Made by a program: the position numbers and the translations under genes. A stretch of 64,000 nucleotides of DNA from Aureimonas sp. OT7 (GTDB taxonomy: Bacteria > Pseudomonadota > Alphaproteobacteria > Rhizobiales > Rhizobiaceae): the NCBI RefSeq assembly GCF_014844055.1, contig NZ_CP062167.1, positions 1,379,501 to 1,443,500 of the forward strand. Direction: 5' to 3'. The notes under the pieces are model-generated. The model had not been told where the DNA came from and did not search any database. It saw only the letters and a list, made by a program, of their open reading frames with translations. Position 1 is the stretch's first letter. Each line of letters opens with the position of its first letter. Below are positions 60,032 through 64,000 of the stretch, in pieces.

Positions 60032-61555
60032 ATGTCTTCATCCATGAAGGTTGCCGTCGATCTCGGCTCTACCGCGACGGGTGACCCGGCGGAAATGGAC
60101 CTGGAAGAGCTCCTGTCCACGCGATTGCTGGTGCAGGGCAATTCAGGGTCGGGCAAGTCGCATCTGTTCCGCCGCATTCTGGAGCAGAGCGCCGATGTGG
60201 TGCAGCAGGCGATCATCGACCCGGAAGGAGACTTTGTCTCCTTTTCGGAGCGGTTCGGTCATATCGTCGTGGACGCCAACCGCACGCCCAGCGAGCTGGC
60301 CCGCATCGCGAATCGCATTCGCCAGCATCGCGCGTCCGTGGTGCTGAACCTGGAAGGGTTGGACGCCGAGGTGCAGATGAGTTGCGCCAGTGCCTTCCTG
60401 AACGGGCTTTTCGACGCCGACCGGCACTATTGGTATCCGATGCTCATCGCGGTCGACGAGGCGCAGATCTTCGCGCCGGCCGTCGCCGGGGAGGTGGGCG
60501 ACGAGGCCCGGCGCGTGTCGCTGGGCGCGATGACCAACCTGATGTGTCGCGGCCGCAAGCGCGGGCTGGCCGGCATGATCGCCACGCAGCGGCTGGCCAA
60601 GCTGGCCAAGAACGTCGCCGCCGAGGCGTCCAATTTCCTGATGGGGCGCACCTTCCTCGACATCGACATGGCGCGCGCGGCCGACCTTCTGGGCATGGAC
60701 AGGCGGCAGGCGGAGCGGTTCCGCGATCTCGAGCCCGGCCAGTTCGTCGCGCTTGGGCCTGCGCTGTCGCGGCGCCCGATCCCGGTGCGCATCGGGCCCG
60801 TGGAGACGGCGGGCCGGTCGGGCCGCCCGACATTGATGGCCCTTCCCGAAACCCCGCGCGAGGCGATGGCCGACCTGATCTTCACCGCCGGTGCCGACGA
60901 GCCGGACGACCTTCCCGAGCCGATGCCGCGCGAGCCGCAGGTGGCGACGCGCGAGCTGCTGGAGCGCGTCAGCACCGCGCGCCCGTCCATTTCCGCGCCT
61001 CTGCCGGAAGACGAGCCGACGGCCGAAGAACTGGCCGACAGGCAGGAGACGCTGGACGCCATCTTCGCCGCCCTTCTGGACGATCCTGACGCGGCCTTCC
61101 GGCCGGCGGCGGTTCTGTACCAGGATTTCCTGATGCACTGCCGCCTCAAGCGTATCGGCGGCGCCGACACCGACATGTCCAGCTTCCGCCGGCGGCTGGC
61201 GCTGGCGCGCGCCGGCGTCAGCGAGGAAACCGAGGATGACGAGTGGCGGCAGGTCATCGACCGGTCGGAGCAACTGCCCGAAGACATGCAGGGCGTCTAC
61301 ATGATGCTGGCGCGCGCCGCGCGCGAGAACGAGCCTTGCCCCAGCGATGAAGCACTGGCCCGTGCCTATGGCAGCCATTCGCCCTCGCGCGGGCGCTTTC
61401 TGCTGACCTATATGGCGGACCGCTCCTTCATCCGCTGCGAAACGGACTTCCGTGGCCAACGCGTGGTGACGATCGCCGGCAGCGGCTGGCGTACGTCGGC
61501 GGGCGCTGCCAAGCCGGGCGCGCCGGTTGTGCCGCGCCGCGCCCGCCGCGCCTGA
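60032..61555 (+). CDS. HerA-like / DUF87 ATPase
   Basis: A 507-residue P-loop ATPase. Walker A is LLVQGNSGSGKSHLFRR near residue 33; Walker B is MLIAVDEAQIFAP near residue 137; an arginine-rich MCRGRKRGLAGMIATQRL follows near 170, resembling VirB4/HerA-type proteins (DUF87). The C-terminal ~200 residues are acidic/linker then a helical part with CRLKRIGGADTDM. Function unknown; HerA homologues handle DNA ends with NurA nucleases, but no nuclease gene is adjacent. ATG at 60032, alternative ATG at 60044. Confidence 0.82.
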   Translation: MSSSMKVAVDLGSTATGDPAEMDLEELLSTRLLVQGNSGSGKSHLFRRILEQSADVVQQAIIDPEGDFVSFSERFGHIVVDANRTPSELARIANRIRQHRASVVLNLEGLDAEVQMSCASAFLNGLFDADRHYWYPMLIAVDEAQIFAPAVAGEVGDEARRVSLGAMTNLMCRGRKRGLAGMIATQRLAKLAKNVAAEASNFLMGRTFLDIDMARAADLLGMDRRQAERFRDLEPGQFVALGPALSRRPIPVRIGPVETAGRSGRPTLMALPETPREAMADLIFTAGADEPDDLPEPMPREPQVATRELLERVSTARPSISAPLPEDEPTAEELADRQETLDAIFAALLDDPDAAFRPAAVLYQDFLMHCRLKRIGGADTDMSSFRRRLALARAGVSEETEDDEWRQVIDRSEQLPEDMQGVYMMLARAARENEPCPSDEALARAYGSHSPSRGRFLLTYMADRSFIRCETDFRGQRVVTIAGSGWRTSAGAAKPGAPVVPRRARRA

Positions 61556-61625
61556 CGCTTTTTTCAGCCATGGCCCTTTAAAGCGGTTCCAGGGGGAGCA
61601 ACTATCCGGCAACCCTGCACCGATA

Positions 61626-62885
61626 ATGGCCTCCATGCGTTTCGCTCTCGTCTGCCCGCCCTATGCCAGCCACATCGCCGCCTTCGAGGCAATCGGCGAG
61701 GCGTTGCTGGCGCGCGGCCACGATGTGGCGATCCTGGCGCATGGCGGTGTCGGACCGGAACTGACGCTGGAGGGCGCCAGTTTCCTGGCGCTGCCCGGTG
61801 ACGCGGCCGACCTCGAAACGCTCCGGAACGATGCGGGTGGCCGGAACGGCGTAGTCCGATTGTGGAAGATCCTGCAAGGCGGTGCGCGCGCGACCGCCGA
61901 TATCGCACGCCATGCGCCCGCGCTGCTGCGCCAGGCGGGTATCGAGGCGCTGCTGGTCGACGAGATGGAGCCGGGTGGCGGCCTTGTGGCCCGCAGCCTC
62001 GGCCTGCCTTACCTGTCCGTTGCCTGCTCGCTGCCGGTCGAAGTCGATCCTGCCTTGCCTCCGCCCTATATCGGCTGGCCATACGACCCCTCGCCACAAG
62101 GCTTGAAGCGCAATCGCGGCGGCAGGCGGGTCGCCGACATGATCCTCAGGCCGCAGCGTCAGGCGATCAAGCGGGCCGCAGCGCTGCTGGGCGTCGATGG
62201 CGTCGAGCGGATCGAGGATTGTCTGTCGTCGCTGGCCACACTGTCGCAGACCGTCGCCGAGTTCGATTTCCCTCGCGCTGACGATACGCATGTCCGCCCG
62301 CTGGGCCCATTCCGCCGCTTCCGGCCGGTATCCCTTTTCGCGCCGAAGGAACGTCGCCCGCTTGTCTACGCGTCCTTCGGCACGATGCAGGGGCATAGGC
62401 TGGACCTGTTCAAGGCTGTCGCCGCCGCCTGCAGGACGCTGGGATTGCGGCTTGTCGTCGCGCATTGCGGCGGGCTCGACGCGGACGGGGCCGCCGGCAT
62501 CGACGCCGAACTCGTCACCGATTTCGTCGATCAGCGCGCCATGCTGCGGCAGGCGACGATCTGCGTAACCCATGGCGGGCTGAATACGGCACTCGATGCC
62601 GTCGAGGCCGGCGTGCCGATGCTGGTTCTGCCCATGGCCTTCGACCAGCCCGGCGTCGCCGCCCGCGTCGCGCATCACGGGATCGGCCTGGCCCTGACGC
62701 CGCGCAAGGTGGATCGCCACAGCGTCGAGGCTGCGCTGTTGCGGCTGATGGCAGAGCCCGGATTTGCGCGCAATGCCGAACGTATCGGCCGCAGCATCGC
62801 GGCGACCGGCGGTGCGGCGGAGGCGGCCCGCCTGGCGGAGGTGCTGTGCGGCGGCCAACCGTTGCGGATGGACCGTGCCGGGTGA
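61626..62885 (+). CDS. crtX: Zeaxanthin glucosyltransferase-like (CrtX)
   Basis: A 419-residue GT1 glycosyltransferase. The N-terminal acceptor half begins MASMRFALVCPPYASHIAAF; the C-terminal half has FGTMQGHRLDL and the UGT signature VTHGGLNTALDAVEAGVPML with PMAFDQPGVAARV. In carotenoid clusters CrtX adds glucose to zeaxanthin. Its GTGA overlap with the lycopene cyclase gene makes that role likely. Start at 61626; the internal ATG at 61635 is also possible. An AGGGGGAG stretch lies about 35 bp upstream. Confidence 0.9.
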   Translation: MASMRFALVCPPYASHIAAFEAIGEALLARGHDVAILAHGGVGPELTLEGASFLALPGDAADLETLRNDAGGRNGVVRLWKILQGGARATADIARHAPALLRQAGIEALLVDEMEPGGGLVARSLGLPYLSVACSLPVEVDPALPPPYIGWPYDPSPQGLKRNRGGRRVADMILRPQRQAIKRAAALLGVDGVERIEDCLSSLATLSQTVAEFDFPRADDTHVRPLGPFRRFRPVSLFAPKERRPLVYASFGTMQGHRLDLFKAVAAACRTLGLRLVVAHCGGLDADGAAGIDAELVTDFVDQRAMLRQATICVTHGGLNTALDAVEAGVPMLVLPMAFDQPGVAARVAHHGIGLALTPRKVDRHSVEAALLRLMAEPGFARNAERIGRSIAATGGAAEAARLAEVLCGGQPLRMDRAG

Positions 62886-64000
62886 GGGCGGTCGGATGCA
62901 TCATCGTGGGGGGTGGACTGGCCGGCGGCCTTGCCGCCTACCGACTGGCCACCCTGCGGCCCGAGATCGAGATCATGCTGATCGAAAGCGCGGCGACCGC
63001 AGGTGGCAACCATACATGGTCGTTCCACGCGGGCGACCTGTCTGCCGCGCAGCATCGCTGGCTCGACCCGTTCGTGGATCATCGCTGGCCGCGCTACGCG
63101 GTCGCATTCCCACGGCGGTCCCGCGTGATCGAAACGGGCTATGCGTCGATCTCCTCGGCCCGCTTTGGCGCGGTATTGCGTGAGGCGCTGGGCGACCGCC
63201 TCGTCTGCGGCGTCCCTGTCCGCGCCCTGCGCGCCGACGGCGTCGATCTTGCGGACGGACGGTCGATCGCCGCCAGCGCGGTGGTGGACGCGCGCGGATA
63301 TCGGCCGGATGCGGCGCTGGACGTCCGCTTCCAGAAATTCGTCGGGCTGGAACTCGCCATCCGGGCGCCGGGGCCGGAGATGCCGATCGTGATGGACGCG
63401 ACCGTCCCGCAGAAGGACGGCTACCGCTTCGTCTACACGCTGCCCTTCGCAGAGGACCGCATCCTGGTGGAGGACACCTATTATTCGGATGGCCCCGAAA
63501 CGCCGGAGCAGGCGCTTGCGGACGGCATCCGCGCCTATGCGCAGACCAGGGGCTGGGGCCCGGCGGAAATCCTGCGGCGCGAGGCCGGCGTCCTGCCGAT
63601 CGCCCTCGGCGGCGACCTCAAGGCCTATCTGGCACAGGCCGGCGGCGTCGTGCCGCTGGGCCTGCGGGCGGGGCTCTTCCATCCGACGACGGGATACAGC
63701 CTGCCCGACGCCGTCCGTACGGCAGACCTGATCGCGACGCAGCCGGACATGGCGACCGCCCCGCTGGCCGCTGCGGTCACGCGACATTCATTGGCCGAGT
63801 GGCGGGCGCGTCGGATATTCCGGCTGCTCAACCGGCTGCTGTTCCTGGGGGCGGGAGATGGCGAGCGGCGCGACATATTGGAGCATTTTCACCGTTTGCC
63901 GGATACGACGATCGCACGCTTCTACGCGGCGCGGCTGTCGCCTGCGGACATCATACGCATCTTCGCCGGCAAACCGCCGATGCCGGTGCGACGTGCCCTG
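62882..64000 (+). CDS. crtY: Lycopene beta-cyclase, 5' part
   Basis: Converts lycopene to beta-carotene. At least 373 residues, running off the right end. The GTG at 62882 overlaps the crtX stop. The FAD-binding fold is CIIVGGGLAGGLAAYRLA near residue 6; TGGNHTWSFH-like GGNHTWSFHAGDLS, FVYTLPFAEDRILVEDTYYS and AGLFHPTTGYSLPDAVR are CrtY family blocks. The remaining ~15-20 residues are outside the window. crtI, crtB and crtZ are expected beyond the right edge but not seen. Confidence 0.95.
   Translation, partial: MRAVGCIIVGGGLAGGLAAYRLATLRPEIEIMLIESAATAGGNHTWSFHAGDLSAAQHRWLDPFVDHRWPRYAVAFPRRSRVIETGYASISSARFGAVLREALGDRLVCGVPVRALRADGVDLADGRSIAASAVVDARGYRPDAALDVRFQKFVGLELAIRAPGPEMPIVMDATVPQKDGYRFVYTLPFAEDRILVEDTYYSDGPETPEQALADGIRAYAQTRGWGPAEILRREAGVLPIALGGDLKAYLAQAGGVVPLGLRAGLFHPTTGYSLPDAVRTADLIATQPDMATAPLAAAVTRHSLAEWRARRIFRLLNRLLFLGAGDGERRDILEHFHRLPDTTIARFYAARLSPADIIRIFAGKPPMPVRRAL

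Overview
The window is a high-GC, densely packed chromosomal segment from an alphaproteobacterium, most likely of the Hyphomicrobiales (Rhizobiales). Supporting evidence is the short HisG/HisZ pair, the alphaproteobacterial order PmbA–IMPase–DUF4170–DUF374–WaaA–LpxK, DUF2093, DUF2585/UPF0314, a CydAB/DUF2474 oxidase, a eukaryotic-type topoisomerase IB and a CIRCE-controlled groESL. The crtX-crtY pair at the right end points to a yellow or orange carotenoid producer; Aurantimonadaceae-like is my guess, not something shown. I saw no rRNA, tRNA or CRISPR array. The segment looks like core chromosome apart from one insertion sequence and its surroundings.

Layout. 1-2416: hisS (3' part), hisZ and hisG, chained by ATGA overlaps. 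2392-4204: two copies of a ~380-bp direct repeat that begins inside the hisG 3' end, with an IS630-family element inserted at the end of copy 1. 4198-8708 (minus strand): DoxX, fumC, CsbD, groEL and groES with promoter and CIRCE. 8923-14570 (plus): HAD hydrolase, ribF, ileS and a lipoprotein, meeting tadA head-on. 15143-21418 (plus): RluB-type pseudouridine synthase with long disordered tails, rsmD, a pair of M16 peptidases (one lacking the zinc site) and a patatin. 21400-22455: topoisomerase IB. 22573-28449 (plus): DUF2945, then the PmbA-to-LpxK Kdo/lipid A operon. 28521-31424: zinc alcohol dehydrogenase, a relic of a peptide-ABC ATPase, and a divergent Lrp regulator/saccharopine dehydrogenase-like pair. 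31432-46731 (minus): CYTH-CHAD protein, DUF2093, mutL, and a large glycogen/hexose-phosphate block (pgi-glgP, then glgC-glgA-pgm-DUF2585-glgX) with no glgB. 46872-54196 (minus): tamB and tamA. 54491-57200 (plus): a radical-SAM protein followed by a DUF4130-UdgX fusion, a conserved but functionally obscure DNA-repair cassette. 57246-59807 (minus): cydA, cydB and a 34-residue DUF2474 gene. 60032-64000 (plus): a HerA-like ATPase, then crtX and crtY running off the window.

The least understood block is the radical-SAM/UdgX cassette. The most unusual local architecture is the duplicated hisG tail with its IS630 insertion. Most of the rest is recognisable housekeeping. Start codons are chosen from overlaps, Shine-Dalgarno-like sequence and family length, and several are marked as uncertain.
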